Source of the DNA: Sphingobium sp. 66-54 | GTDB taxonomy: Bacteria; Pseudomonadota; Alphaproteobacteria; Sphingomonadales; Sphingomonadaceae | Length of the DNA: 64,000 nt | Direction: 5' to 3' | Assembly: GCA_001899715.1 (NCBI GenBank) | Contig: MKWI01000027.1 | Coordinates: 1 to 64,000 of the forward strand | Shown here: positions 36,037 through 45,394 of the stretch, piece after piece | Layout: each line of letters begins with the position of its first letter | Numbering within the stretch: the first letter of the stretch is position 1 | The notes under the pieces: generated by a model | What the model saw: the letters and a program-made list of their open reading frames with translations, nothing else | What the model was told of the DNA's origin: nothing | Database searches by the model: none | Program-made: the position numbers and the translations under genes

Positions 36037-37413
36037 CTAGGGGCGCTTGGGCGTGCCTTCGGAATCCCGGCCGGACCGATTGCTGCCAACGCTGGTCAAC
36101 GGATATTTGGCCGCGATCTTCTCGTCTATATCGACGCCGAGGCCGGGAAGACCATTTCCGTAGCGCACACCCTTGCGCACTTCCGGGCAGCCGGGAAACA
36201 TCTCCTTGATCTGATCGGAGAACTCCTCACCCTCATGGATGCCGAAATTGATCGTGGCATAGTCGAGGTGCATGTTGACGGCATGGCCGATGGGCGAGAC
36301 GTTGCCCGGCCCGTGCCACGCTGTCTGCACACCGAAGAACTCGCATGTGGCAGCGATCTTGCGGGCCAGGTTGAGCCCGCCCCCGGCCGAAACATGCATG
36401 CGCATATAGTCGATCAGCCGGCCAGCCACGAGCGGCAGCCACTCGTTCTGGTTGACGAACAACTCGCCCATCGCAATGCCGATCGCGGATTGCGCGCGCA
36501 CCACCTTGTACCATTCGCTATCCTCGGGCGCGAACAGGTCCTCGATGAAGAAGGGGCGATATTGCTCGACCGCCTTGGCAAGCACGAGCGCCCCTTGCGG
36601 GCTCGGCCGCTCATGCACGTCATGGCCGATCTCGATATCGAAGCCGATCGTCTTGCGGATATGCTCGAACGCCAGGCACAATTCGTTAATATAGGCGGCA
36701 TCATTCCCACGAAGTGGCCCCGAGGCGCGCCGGGCGGCCTGCGCGGCAGTCTGCCGGGGCCCGACCGTGCCGGCCAGCGTCCCGCCCCCAGCCGTGCCGA
36801 GAAAGATACGGAAATGCTCGTAGCCGTCCGCCATCTTCCTGCGGATCTCGTCTTCCATGGCCTGCGGGCTGCTGAACCGCACATCGGCGAGCATCCGCAA
36901 GCCATCGCGCACCTTGCCGCCGAGGAGGTCATGGACGGGAACGCCAGCGCGCTTGCCGAGAATGTCCCATAACGCGCCATCGACTGCCGACATCGCGTTG
37001 CTGGCGTCGACGCTGGCCCGCCAGTAGGGCGCGACCCACAGTTCCTGCCAGATCTTCTCGATCTCGTCCGCGTTGCGGCCGATCAGGAACGGCTTGATAT
37101 ACTGCTCGATGGTTGTCGAGACGATCAGCGGCCGCTCCGAATGGGAGCCGCAGCCGACACCGTAGAGCCCCGGCTCGCTGGTATAGACTTTGACATTGGT
37201 CAGGCGATTGTTGCCGACCTGGGAATTGATCACCTTGACGTCGGTGATCTTGAGCGGCGGCAGGCCGCGCCGGGCGGTCTCTCGCGCCGCCGCCGCCGGC
37301 CCGCTTGCACCCGCCTGCGCGAAAGCGGCCTGGGGGCTGACCGCCGCCAGGCCGATGCCGGCCGCGCCCGCCAGCGAGGCGAGCGCGGAACGTCTATCCA
37401 GAATGTCGGCCAT
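36037..37413 (-). CDS. Exported enolase-superfamily protein (mannonate dehydratase/ManD-like)
   Basis: 458 residues. N-terminus D-R-R-S-A-L-A-S-L-A-G then a hydrophobic run to A-F-A-Q-A: a twin-arginine signal, so the folded protein is periplasmic. The mature part has the enolase N-domain and barrel with metal ligands in G-H-D-V-H-E-R, F-F-I-E-D-L-F and G-E-L-F-V-N-Q, and a downstream H-G-P-G-N, as in the ManD/RspA group of acid sugar dehydratases. It overlaps in function with a TonB receptor and M28-like protein of the same operon, suggesting outer-membrane uptake followed by periplasmic processing. Substrate unknown; periplasmic location is unusual for the group. Confidence 0.82.
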   Translation of the reverse strand: MADILDRRSALASLAGAAGIGLAAVSPQAAFAQAGASGPAAAARETARRGLPPLKITDVKVINSQVGNNRLTNVKVYTSEPGLYGVGCGSHSERPLIVSTTIEQYIKPFLIGRNADEIEKIWQELWVAPYWRASVDASNAMSAVDGALWDILGKRAGVPVHDLLGGKVRDGLRMLADVRFSSPQAMEDEIRRKMADGYEHFRIFLGTAGGGTLAGTVGPRQTAAQAARRASGPLRGNDAAYINELCLAFEHIRKTIGFDIEIGHDVHERPSPQGALVLAKAVEQYRPFFIEDLFAPEDSEWYKVVRAQSAIGIAMGELFVNQNEWLPLVAGRLIDYMRMHVSAGGGLNLARKIAATCEFFGVQTAWHGPGNVSPIGHAVNMHLDYATINFGIHEGEEFSDQIKEMFPGCPEVRKGVRYGNGLPGLGVDIDEKIAAKYPLTSVGSNRSGRDSEGTPKRP

Positions 37414-37430
37414 AAGCCCCTCCTATCGCA

Positions 37431-38975
37431 TCAATGACTAACCTCCGAGAGTGCCGGCGCCGCAGCGGGCACCTGCGCCGGACGCAGCTCCGCAAGGTTC
37501 ATCCCGTTCACCTGATCGATGATCGAGGCGTAGGCGCGGCCGACCGCCGTGATGCCCGAAGCGGGAACCATGTCCAGCGTGTCGATCGTGCTGTGATAGA
37601 TCACATGGTCGAGCACATGGAAGCTCGGCGCCTTGTGGAAGATGAAATACAGCTCGCCGCCGGGGCGCCGCTCCGGCTGCGCGTAGAGCGAGACGCCATA
37701 ATCGCGCAATGTCCCGGTGATCTTGTCGTTGAGCGCCGGGCTGCCGTTGATATACCAGCGCCGTGCGCTGACCGTGTTGGCCGTCATCACCCCCGCGTCG
37801 AGCAGATACATCATGGTCTGCGAGGGATGCTCGCAGTTCATGATGAAGGCGGTCTTGGAAAAATCGTAGTTGTTGCGCACCCATTCGATGCCGACGAAGC
37901 TCTGATGATGCGCTGGCGTGGTGAGGAAGACCAGCGTGCGCTTGCGCTCGCTTTGGGGGGTGCGCGCATAATGGCGCGCCAGTTCCAGCATCATCGCAAT
38001 GCCGGAGGCATTATCGAGCGCGCCTTCGAAGAAGGAATCGGTGTGCGCCATGATGAGGATCGATTCATCGGTAGCGCCGGGCAGCACGCCCCAGACATTG
38101 CCGGTGGTAAGTCCTTCCCGCTTGCCGATGTCGGCGGTGACATGCACCGAGACCTTGCGGCCGGCGCCGAGCGCCGCACGCACGGCATCGCCCTCATCCG
38201 AACTGACAGTGAAAGCGGGCACGGAGGTCGCACCGCTCTGCGGCTCGGTGATCGCATCGCCGGGGAAACCCATGACGACGAACACCATCCCGGCGCCGGC
38301 ATTGACGGCGCGCTTGATCGCACCGTTCCAGTTGGCCGAATGGGCACGCCCGCCGGGCGTCGCGATCGAATAGAGGAACACAGCCTTGCCCCGAACGTCA
38401 CGACCGACGAAATCGGCGTCCGTGCCCAGTCCGAGCCAGACTGCCTCGGCGGTAAGGCCTGCCTTGGTGGTCCCGACCGTGTCGAGAATGGGAAAAGCGG
38501 ATTTGAGGGAAAGAGCCGCGCCGTCCGCCGAAGCCGAGACAGACCAGGATTCAGGATACCAGAGCGGTTCCATCTTCAGGGGCTGGCGGCGAACATCGGA
38601 CAAGCCGATCTGCCGGAACTGCGCTTCCACCCAGTCCTGCGTCATGTGATCGTAGACAGTACCGGTAATGCGCCCCCAGAACTGGTTGCCGTCGTCCCGG
38701 CTCTTGCGGGCGATGGCGGTGATCTCGCCGGCGACCTGCTTGGCGCGCACGCCGTCAATGTCGCTATAGGCTTCCCAACCGGCCGGACGCGGGACTTCGG
38801 GGAATTTCTCGTCCGGGATATACAGCTTGTCGCCATCGCGCGGCAGACCAAGCGGGGCGCCGAAGCGCGGCGGCGACGTGGGAGCCGTCGCCGCCGTCTG
38901 CTGGGCGGGCGCAGGCGAGGCCTGCAACCCGACAAGCGGCAGGGCAAAGGCGGCGGTCAGTGTCTTCAACCTCAT
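37431..38975 (-). CDS. Exported M28-family peptidase-like protein with altered catalytic Glu pair
   Basis: 514 residues with a signal peptide (cleavage near A-P-A-Q-Q). PA-domain-like middle, then the M28 metal region M-A-H-T-D-S-F with G-A-L-D-N-A-S-G, but the position of the catalytic E-E (normally A-E-E-x-G) reads T-P-A-H-H-Q-S-F-V-G. The later N-C-E-H-P and the C-terminal Y-H-S-T-I-D-T (metal His) remain. Without the general-base Glu it is unlikely to be an ordinary aminopeptidase; it may bind zinc with other ligands or use a different reaction. Middle gene of the TonB receptor operon. Confidence 0.8.
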   Translation of the reverse strand: MRLKTLTAAFALPLVGLQASPAPAQQTAATAPTSPPRFGAPLGLPRDGDKLYIPDEKFPEVPRPAGWEAYSDIDGVRAKQVAGEITAIARKSRDDGNQFWGRITGTVYDHMTQDWVEAQFRQIGLSDVRRQPLKMEPLWYPESWSVSASADGAALSLKSAFPILDTVGTTKAGLTAEAVWLGLGTDADFVGRDVRGKAVFLYSIATPGGRAHSANWNGAIKRAVNAGAGMVFVVMGFPGDAITEPQSGATSVPAFTVSSDEGDAVRAALGAGRKVSVHVTADIGKREGLTTGNVWGVLPGATDESILIMAHTDSFFEGALDNASGIAMMLELARHYARTPQSERKRTLVFLTTPAHHQSFVGIEWVRNNYDFSKTAFIMNCEHPSQTMMYLLDAGVMTANTVSARRWYINGSPALNDKITGTLRDYGVSLYAQPERRPGGELYFIFHKAPSFHVLDHVIYHSTIDTLDMVPASGITAVGRAYASIIDQVNGMNLAELRPAQVPAAAPALSEVSH

Positions 38976-39004
38976 GATCCTTCTCCCTCCCTTTTGGATC
39001 GTCG

Positions 39005-41821
39005 TCAGAAGTGCAGCTTGGCGGTGACCCGGAACATGCGGCCCAGCTGGTCGTAAAGCGCGGCGTTGGTGGGCACGTTGTAGTTGCTGACCAGCGGCGC
39101 GAACGGCGGCTTCTTGTCCAGGAGGTTCTGGATATTCAGCGCCAGTTCGAACTGCTCTCCCACCTTCTGGCTAAGCTGGCCATCGAAATAGACCTGCGCC
39201 GCGACACGATTGAAGTCGGTGGCCGTCTCATCCCAGGTATTGTCCAGATTGCCGGCGCCGATGTAGCGCATTTGCAGGAAACCGCCGGTGCCGCCCTTGG
39301 AATAGTTGAGCGTCAGCAGGCCACGCCAGCGCGGCACGCTGTTCGTCGAAGGTGCGCCGCTGTTCAGATCGCCGGCGCGGTCGATCTTCACCGTGGTGGT
39401 CGTCGAAAGCTCGTCGACATAGTTGAGCAAGCCGCGCACCGATAGCGTGCCACCGGCCAGCGATGTGCGATAACCCATCTCGAAGTCGATACCGCGTGCC
39501 CGGAGCGACTGGAAATTGAATGCGCCGATGAAGCCGCCGGTCACAACGCCGCTGCTGTCGCGGTTGATGTGCGTGCAAGCGTCAGCATCGCCGTTGAAGC
39601 AGCGGTTCAGATATTCCTGCGGTGACAGATTGGCGATCGCATCCTTGATCTTGATGTCATAGCCATCGACCGAGAAGTCGAAGCCGGGCAGCCAACTGGG
39701 CCGATAGACCAGACCGAGCACGGTAGTGTCCGCCTTCTCCGGCTTGAGGGCGGGATTGCCCTGGCTGGAGAACTGGACACCGCCGCTCTGTGCGCCGTCC
39801 CGGAACGGATCGCTGATCGGATAGGTGGCCGAGAGCGCGCCGCGGAACAGTTCCTCGGGATTGGGTGCGCGGATGTCACGCGAGCGTGTTGCGCGGATAC
39901 GCAAATCCTCCACCGGCTCCCAGATGGCCCCGACCTTCCACGTCGTGGCGCCGCCGCTCGTGCTGTAATCGGCGTAGCGCACCGCCGCGTTCAGATCGAG
40001 CGCCTGGAGCAGCGGCAGGTCGCGAGCGAGTGGGACGTCGATCTCGGCGAAGCCCTCCCAGATCGTATAGCCGCCCTGCCAGCCGGCGAGGCTGGCGGTG
40101 AAGAACTGGCCGGCCGCGGCAGCCGGGTTACTGGTGACGGTATCGTCGACCCGGCGGAAGTCGATGCCGGTTGCGAACGAGATCTCGCCCGCCCAGTTCG
40201 CGACCAGCGGACCGGCGACGTTGATGCCGGCCACCTGATCCTCAACGATGCTGGTGGCGTTGTTGAGCGGGTTTGTATAGGCGAGCGCCTCCGCGGACGG
40301 CGATCCCTCGCCGAACGGATTGAACGGAACGCAGCCGTTGCCCGGATCGGTCAGCGTGGACCGGCAGACGATCTTGTCCGTCGCCGGATCCACTACGGCA
40401 TCCACCGCCAGCCGCGAATTGTTCAGCAGATACATGCCGTAATTGAGGACATTCTGCTTGTTGCGGCCATATTGGTAGAAGGCCTGCCACCGCAGCGCGC
40501 CGAACTCCCCTTCGAGCCCGCCGAGGATACGTGTCGTGTAGTTGTCGACACGCAGATAGGAATCCGGCTCGCGGTCATAGCGTGCCAGCCGGAAACTGGT
40601 GATACCGAGATCGACCATCTGATCCCGCAGCGCTTCCGGCAGGAACGCATTGTCCTGCTGAATGGTCATCGCATTGTTGCCGGTGTGGTAATATTGGGTC
40701 GGCGCCAGCGCACGGGTGGCCGCGTAGGAACCCTCGAGATAGGCCGTGACGTCATCCGTAACATCATAGCTCAACCGGCCGAAGGCGGTCGCGCGGCGCA
40801 GAGGGCGCTGAATCGGCTGAATGACCGCGGTATTGATCCCATCGCCGCCCGACTGCCCGCTGCTGGTTGAGAAACGGCCATAATCAAAGGGTGCGACGAT
40901 GCCGCCGGGCAGGAACTGGAGGCCGACGATCTGCGCATTGTCGGCGGGTGTGCCGCCGGTCGCGCTGATGATGAGGCCGCCATAAGTGGCAGGGATACGG
41001 ACGTCGGGCGCCGCAATGCGCGTCGGATTCTCCGCCGTCGGCGGCTTGCCAGCATTGGGATTGGTCAGCAGGTTGTTGCCGGCCCGCCGGAACGCACGTG
41101 CGTCGCCACGGACAAGCTCGGAGTCATAATATTCACCGTTGAGGATCAGATGGCCGCGACCACCCGCGAAAGGCGTGCCGACGGTGAGGCTGGCGCGCTT
41201 CTCCGAACCGTCGCCACGCTGGGTGATCCCCGCGCCGATATCGGCCTTCACGCCGGTGAACCCCTTGTCGAGCACGAAGTTGATCACACCCGCCACGGCA
41301 TCGGACCCATAAGCAGCCGATGCGCCGCCGGTAACGACCTCGACACGCTGGATCAGCGCCTGCGGGATGAGGTTGGTGTCGACCGTATTGTTCGTCGCGG
41401 TCGCCGGGAACCGGCGGCCATCCATCAGCGTCAAGGTGCGCATGATCCCGAGACCGCGCAGATTGAGCGAGTTGCGGCCGGCGCTCTGCGAGCCGCCATT
41501 GGCAGAGGGGCCATAGGTCGAAACCAGCGACGGCAGATTGTTAAGCGCCGCCGCTGCCGTGGATGGTGAGCTGGCGAGAAGCTCACTTGCCGAAACGACC
41601 GAAACCGGCGTCGGTGCATTGGCGCCGTTGCGGGGAATGCGCGACCCGGTGACGACGATGTTATCGTCCGAAGCGGCGGAAGCCTCATCCGCAGCGGCAT
41701 CAACGCTGGTATTGACTCCATCCCCATCCGACGTCTGCGCGAAAACGGATGCAGACATGGCGAGCGCGAAAATGGAGGCCGCGCACTTCAGGAGCGTGCC
41801 GGCGTCGACTGATGGCGTCAT
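39005..41821 (-). CDS. Large TonB-dependent receptor
   Basis: 938 residues. Signal peptide ending V-F-A-Q, acidic linker, TonB box D-D-N-I-V-V-T-G-S-R-I-P-R, plug with L-N-L-R-G-L-G and G-G-A-S-A-A-Y-G-S-D-A-V-A-G-V-I-N-F (the long-receptor type with F-V-L-D-K-G-F-T-G-V), and a large barrel ending in K-L-H-F. Related sphingomonad receptors take up oligosaccharides, peptides or lignin fragments. First gene of a three-gene minus-strand operon (receptor, M28-like, ManD-like; gaps of 29 and 17 bases). Divergent from the G8-domain gene. Confidence 0.92.
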   Translation of the reverse strand: MTPSVDAGTLLKCAASIFALAMSASVFAQTSDGDGVNTSVDAAADEASAASDDNIVVTGSRIPRNGANAPTPVSVVSASELLASSPSTAAAALNNLPSLVSTYGPSANGGSQSAGRNSLNLRGLGIMRTLTLMDGRRFPATATNNTVDTNLIPQALIQRVEVVTGGASAAYGSDAVAGVINFVLDKGFTGVKADIGAGITQRGDGSEKRASLTVGTPFAGGRGHLILNGEYYDSELVRGDARAFRRAGNNLLTNPNAGKPPTAENPTRIAAPDVRIPATYGGLIISATGGTPADNAQIVGLQFLPGGIVAPFDYGRFSTSSGQSGGDGINTAVIQPIQRPLRRATAFGRLSYDVTDDVTAYLEGSYAATRALAPTQYYHTGNNAMTIQQDNAFLPEALRDQMVDLGITSFRLARYDREPDSYLRVDNYTTRILGGLEGEFGALRWQAFYQYGRNKQNVLNYGMYLLNNSRLAVDAVVDPATDKIVCRSTLTDPGNGCVPFNPFGEGSPSAEALAYTNPLNNATSIVEDQVAGINVAGPLVANWAGEISFATGIDFRRVDDTVTSNPAAAAGQFFTASLAGWQGGYTIWEGFAEIDVPLARDLPLLQALDLNAAVRYADYSTSGGATTWKVGAIWEPVEDLRIRATRSRDIRAPNPEELFRGALSATYPISDPFRDGAQSGGVQFSSQGNPALKPEKADTTVLGLVYRPSWLPGFDFSVDGYDIKIKDAIANLSPQEYLNRCFNGDADACTHINRDSSGVVTGGFIGAFNFQSLRARGIDFEMGYRTSLAGGTLSVRGLLNYVDELSTTTTVKIDRAGDLNSGAPSTNSVPRWRGLLTLNYSKGGTGGFLQMRYIGAGNLDNTWDETATDFNRVAAQVYFDGQLSQKVGEQFELALNIQNLLDKKPPFAPLVSNYNVPTNAALYDQLGRMFRVTAKLHF

Positions 41822-42474
41822 CTTGATATCCTCCCCCGGATAAACTGCGTTTGATGAATGTGACGGGAAGCCTAGGGGGAAGGATCGTCCTCACAACCGC
41901 TTTCTCCTCGGAGGCCGATCTTGATAATTTATCTATATATAACAATGCACTAATATATTTCCAGGGAAGGAGGCCGATCCATAAGCAGGGTAGATGAGTG
42001 CGGAATTCCATCCACCTTCTTCGAAATTGTGCGGCTTATCACACGGATGCCTTATCTTCACCGATAGCGTCGGAGAGCGCGCAGGGAGAGCGCGTGTCGA
42101 CATTCTTTGACCAGATGGGTTGCTCGCCCTTTTTCATCTGGAAATATTTGCATGCGCCCCGAGTAACGTTTCCATGCCCAACGCAGCGCTACATCTGCGG
42201 CCACCCATGACGTGATGGGATGAATGGCCCCGCGAGGGTGGTCGCAGAGCCACGTGCAGAACGTTCCGATCATCCCGGGCCTTGCCGAGAGCCTTTATCC
42301 CTCGTCCTCCTTCCAGAGAGCAAACCGGAGGGGAGGATACCGGAAATGTTACAATCAATGGCAGCCAGTCCTGACATGCACATGATATCGCCTTGGCAAA
42401 TCGGACCATTCGCGGCAAGATCATGACAAAGTCAAAAAGGTGGGACACGCAGTCCCGATGGAGGGGTTAACGTC
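41822..42474. other. Divergent control region between a TonB receptor and the G8-domain gene
   Basis: About 650 bases without a gene. An AT-rich stretch (41924-41963), the likely receptor promoter, is flanked by an 11-bp direct repeat GGAGGCCGATC (41910-41920 and 41969-41979). No terminator or RNA gene recognised. Confidence 0.55.
41910..41979. promoter_or_regulatory. 11-bp direct repeat flanking an AT-rich promoter-like stretch
   Basis: GGAGGCCGATC occurs at 41910-41920 and 41969-41979, start-to-start distance 59 bases, either side of an AT-rich segment. Possible paired binding sites for a regulator of the receptor operon. Confidence 0.4.
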
Positions 42475-45039
42475 ATGCGCATGCAATTTCGCCTGCTCTT
42501 TAGTTCCATGCTCATTCCTGCGCCCCTTTTGCTGGGCATGGGGATGGAGGCCGGCGCTCAGGAAACGCACGATCATATGGACATGTCCGCGCAGACGCCG
42601 TCCTCGGCGATCAAGCGGTCGCATTGGTCCGATCCCGCGTCCTGGCCCGACGGAATGGTTCCACGCGAAGGCGATGCGGTGACGATCGGCCGGGACAGGG
42701 ACATCGTCCTTGACGTCAGTCCGCCGGCGCTGCGCAGCCTGACGATCAACGGCAAGCTCAGCTTTTCGAACGACCGCGATATCGAGCTGAAAAGCGAGTG
42801 GATCCTGGTAGCGCGTGGCGAGCTGGAAATCGGCAGCGAGGCCAAGCCCTATACGCGCAAGGCAACGATCACCCTGACCGACACTATTCCCAATGAGGAT
42901 GTGAACGGCATGGGGGACCGCGGCATCATGGTGATGGCCGGTACTTTGAACCTGCATGGCGACCGCAAGAACAGCTGGACCAAGCTCGCAAAGACGGCGA
43001 AGGCCGGCAGCGCCAGGATCGAAGTGTTGGACGCGAGCGGCTGGCGCAAGGGCGACCAGATCGTCCTCGCCTCGACCGATTTCAATCCCAGGCAGGCGGA
43101 AGAGCGCACCATCACCGCCATCAAGAACAATGCGATCACGCTCGATAAGCCGCTGGAATACATGCACTTCGGCGAAATCACCTTCGGCGTTGACGAGCGC
43201 GGTGAAGTCGGCCTGCTAACGCGCAATATCCGGGTTCAGTCGTCTGATGACGCGGAACGCTCCTATTTTGGCGGGCACATCATGGGGATGGCCGGGGCCA
43301 GGATGTACGTTTCAAGCGTCGAACTGTTTCGCATGGGGCAGCACCTGCAACTGGCCCGCTATCCGATCCACTGGCACATCATCGGGGACGGACAGGGACA
43401 ATATATCCGGAACTCGTCGATCCACGACACCTACAGCCGCTGCGTGACCGTGCATGGCACCAACAATGTGCGGGTAGAAAACAATGTGACCTTCAACGCC
43501 GTGGGTCACTGTTTCTTCCTTGAAGACGGGATCGAGACGGGCAACCAGTTCATCCGCAACCTCGGCATCCAGACCAAGTGTCATCCGACACTGCCGTGCG
43601 AGCCGACAAACCTCACGCTGGCCCACCAGTCCACGAAAGGGCAGGAGTCCGACCAGATCCTGATCCCTTCGGACAATACCGTCTCCACGTTCTGGATCAC
43701 CAACCCGGACAACATCTACCGCGACAACGTGGCCGCTGGATCGGACCAGATCGGCTTCTGGTTCGCGATACCGCAGCATCCGACAGGGGCGTTCGAAGGT
43801 ACGGAGATCAGCAAGAACACCTGGCCGGGACGGGCCAGGCTGCGGGAGTTCAGCGGCAACGTCGCCCACTCCAATTTCGATGGTCTCATGCTCGATCGCG
43901 GCCAGAGGCCCGATGGGAGATTCGGCATCGCCGGCCCCAACCTTACCAGTTACGCCGATCCCGCCGATACGAGCAGCGATCTGGTGTTGGCCGTCTTCGA
44001 TAATTTCACCGGTTACAAGAACCGCAACGGCGCAATCTGGGGCCGCGGTGAGTATCACCTGTACAAGAATCTAAAGCTCGCCGACAACGCCATCGGCTTC
44101 ACCCATGCGTCCGGCATTCCGGGAATCGCGCCCTTCACGTCACGGGTGGTCGACTCGCTGTTCGTAGGTGAAACCGACAATATCGGAAATCCGACGACGC
44201 CCGAGGAAATCGCTTATGGTCGCAGTCTGCCAGCCGCATCTGCAGATTTTCCGATCCGCGGCTACGAATATTATGATTTCCACCACGAAGTGGAAAATAC
44301 CAAGTTCGTGAACTACGTGCCCAACGCGCGTCGTGATGCGGGCGCGCTCTCCTATCTGTTGTTCACCAGCTTCGGTATGAGCACCGAAAACTCGGTTAAA
44401 GGCCTGACATTCGTCAATGCCCAGCCGGTCAGCTTCCCGCCGATCCAACGCCGCTGGGCGTCCGATTACGGACGCAGCGCCGCTTACAGGAGCGCGGCAT
44501 TCCGTGACCTGGACGGATCGATCAGCAGCACTCCCGGCGCCTACATCGTCATCGACAACGGTATCGCGTCCGATGAAGGCACATGCGAAATCAAGGCGAG
44601 CTGGAATGCCGCCATCTGCAAGGGGGACATGGGCCGCTTCAGCATCGCCGGTGATTTCAGCGGGTTCCAGACCGGCCCCATCACCAATCCCATCATCCTC
44701 CAACGCAATGGCAAGCGGTTCGAATATACCGGCGAAACCACGATCGGCAGTGGCGCCGAGCTAAGAGTCGAGACGGCCAGGGAGAAGCTGTCCCTTTCCT
44801 TGCGGGAAATGGACCAGGGTTCCTTCCTGATCTTCGAACTTCCCGGCTTCGCCACCACCGCTGGCGGCACACAGGCGAACAGCCTTGCTGCACTGCGCGA
44901 CGCGAGCAGAACGGCCTACTACAAGGACGGCAATACGCTGTGGGTCAAGCTCATGGTCGAAGAAGCCGATCACAAAGGTCCCGTCGTCGAGCAGGTTGGC
45001 AATCTCATGGCGCAGGCCAGCATTGACGTTAGCAGGTGA
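42475..45039 (+). CDS. Exported G8-domain right-handed beta-helix protein, CEMIP/TMEM2-like
   Basis: 854 residues with a signal peptide (cleavage near A-G-A-Q) and His/Met-rich mature start (H-D-H-M-D-M). Residues about 50-135 form a G8 domain (W-S-D-P-A-S-W-P-D-G...V-P-R-E-G-D-A-V-T-I). From about 290 a beta-helix with H-D-T-Y-S-R-C-V-T-V-H-G-T-N, G-H-C-F-F-L-E-D-G, V-S-T-F-W-I-T-N-P-D-N, A-A-G-S-D-Q-I-G-F-W-F, A-H-S-N-F-D-G and S-L-F-V-G-E follows. As remembered, human CEMIP (KIAA1199) and TMEM2 have near-identical motifs in the same order. These animal proteins depolymerise hyaluronan. Activity here is inferred; the location is probably periplasmic or secreted. Confidence 0.82.
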   Translation: MRMQFRLLFSSMLIPAPLLLGMGMEAGAQETHDHMDMSAQTPSSAIKRSHWSDPASWPDGMVPREGDAVTIGRDRDIVLDVSPPALRSLTINGKLSFSNDRDIELKSEWILVARGELEIGSEAKPYTRKATITLTDTIPNEDVNGMGDRGIMVMAGTLNLHGDRKNSWTKLAKTAKAGSARIEVLDASGWRKGDQIVLASTDFNPRQAEERTITAIKNNAITLDKPLEYMHFGEITFGVDERGEVGLLTRNIRVQSSDDAERSYFGGHIMGMAGARMYVSSVELFRMGQHLQLARYPIHWHIIGDGQGQYIRNSSIHDTYSRCVTVHGTNNVRVENNVTFNAVGHCFFLEDGIETGNQFIRNLGIQTKCHPTLPCEPTNLTLAHQSTKGQESDQILIPSDNTVSTFWITNPDNIYRDNVAAGSDQIGFWFAIPQHPTGAFEGTEISKNTWPGRARLREFSGNVAHSNFDGLMLDRGQRPDGRFGIAGPNLTSYADPADTSSDLVLAVFDNFTGYKNRNGAIWGRGEYHLYKNLKLADNAIGFTHASGIPGIAPFTSRVVDSLFVGETDNIGNPTTPEEIAYGRSLPAASADFPIRGYEYYDFHHEVENTKFVNYVPNARRDAGALSYLLFTSFGMSTENSVKGLTFVNAQPVSFPPIQRRWASDYGRSAAYRSAAFRDLDGSISSTPGAYIVIDNGIASDEGTCEIKASWNAAICKGDMGRFSIAGDFSGFQTGPITNPIILQRNGKRFEYTGETTIGSGAELRVETAREKLSLSLREMDQGSFLIFELPGFATTAGGTQANSLAALRDASRTAYYKDGNTLWVKLMVEEADHKGPVVEQVGNLMAQASIDVSR

Positions 45040-45065
45040 TAGGCGCCCCGCTGAATGAAGAAGTC

Positions 45066-45088
45066 CCCGGCGCGAGCCGGGCCTTTTC
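45066..45088 (+). terminator. Rho-independent terminator of the G8-domain gene
   Basis: CCCGGC (45066-45071), loop GCGA, GCCGGG (45076-45081), then CCTTTTC. Starts 27 bases past the stop codon. Confidence 0.75.
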
Positions 45089-45344
45089 GTCTTGGCCAGC
45101 AGTTTTGTTTTGCGTTTGTTTTATTACCCGCCGTCTTAATCTTTCTACTTCATGGGTTCCTCAGCTACCGATTTCATCCCTCCCCTACCCGCCCCCCAGG
45201 AAAGAGAAACGTTCGCTTTTCACCCTTTTGAGCAAGGTAGCCGCAAGCGACGACTTATCTCAGCTTTTGAGATCGGATTGATGGGATACAGTAAGGCGAC
45301 GATTAGGCCGAAGCCTCAATTCTCGGCTAATCCATCGAGAAATC

Positions 45345-45394
45345 TGGAGCGGGCGAAGGGATTCGAACCCTCGACCCCAACCTTGGCAAAGTTG
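45345..45394 (-). other. tRNA-Gly(GCC) 3' half, candidate attachment site
   Basis: Read on the minus strand: anticodon stem-loop with loop TTGCCAA (anticodon GCC), variable loop, T arm GAGGG-TTCGAAT-CCCTT, acceptor strand CGCCCGC, discriminator T, and encoded CCA. The 5' side (45395-45430) lacks a proper D arm: acceptor pairing has two mismatches and there are extra bases, so it is not a working tRNA gene. The conserved part is exactly the half that integrases of this family use as attachment core. Confidence 0.72.
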
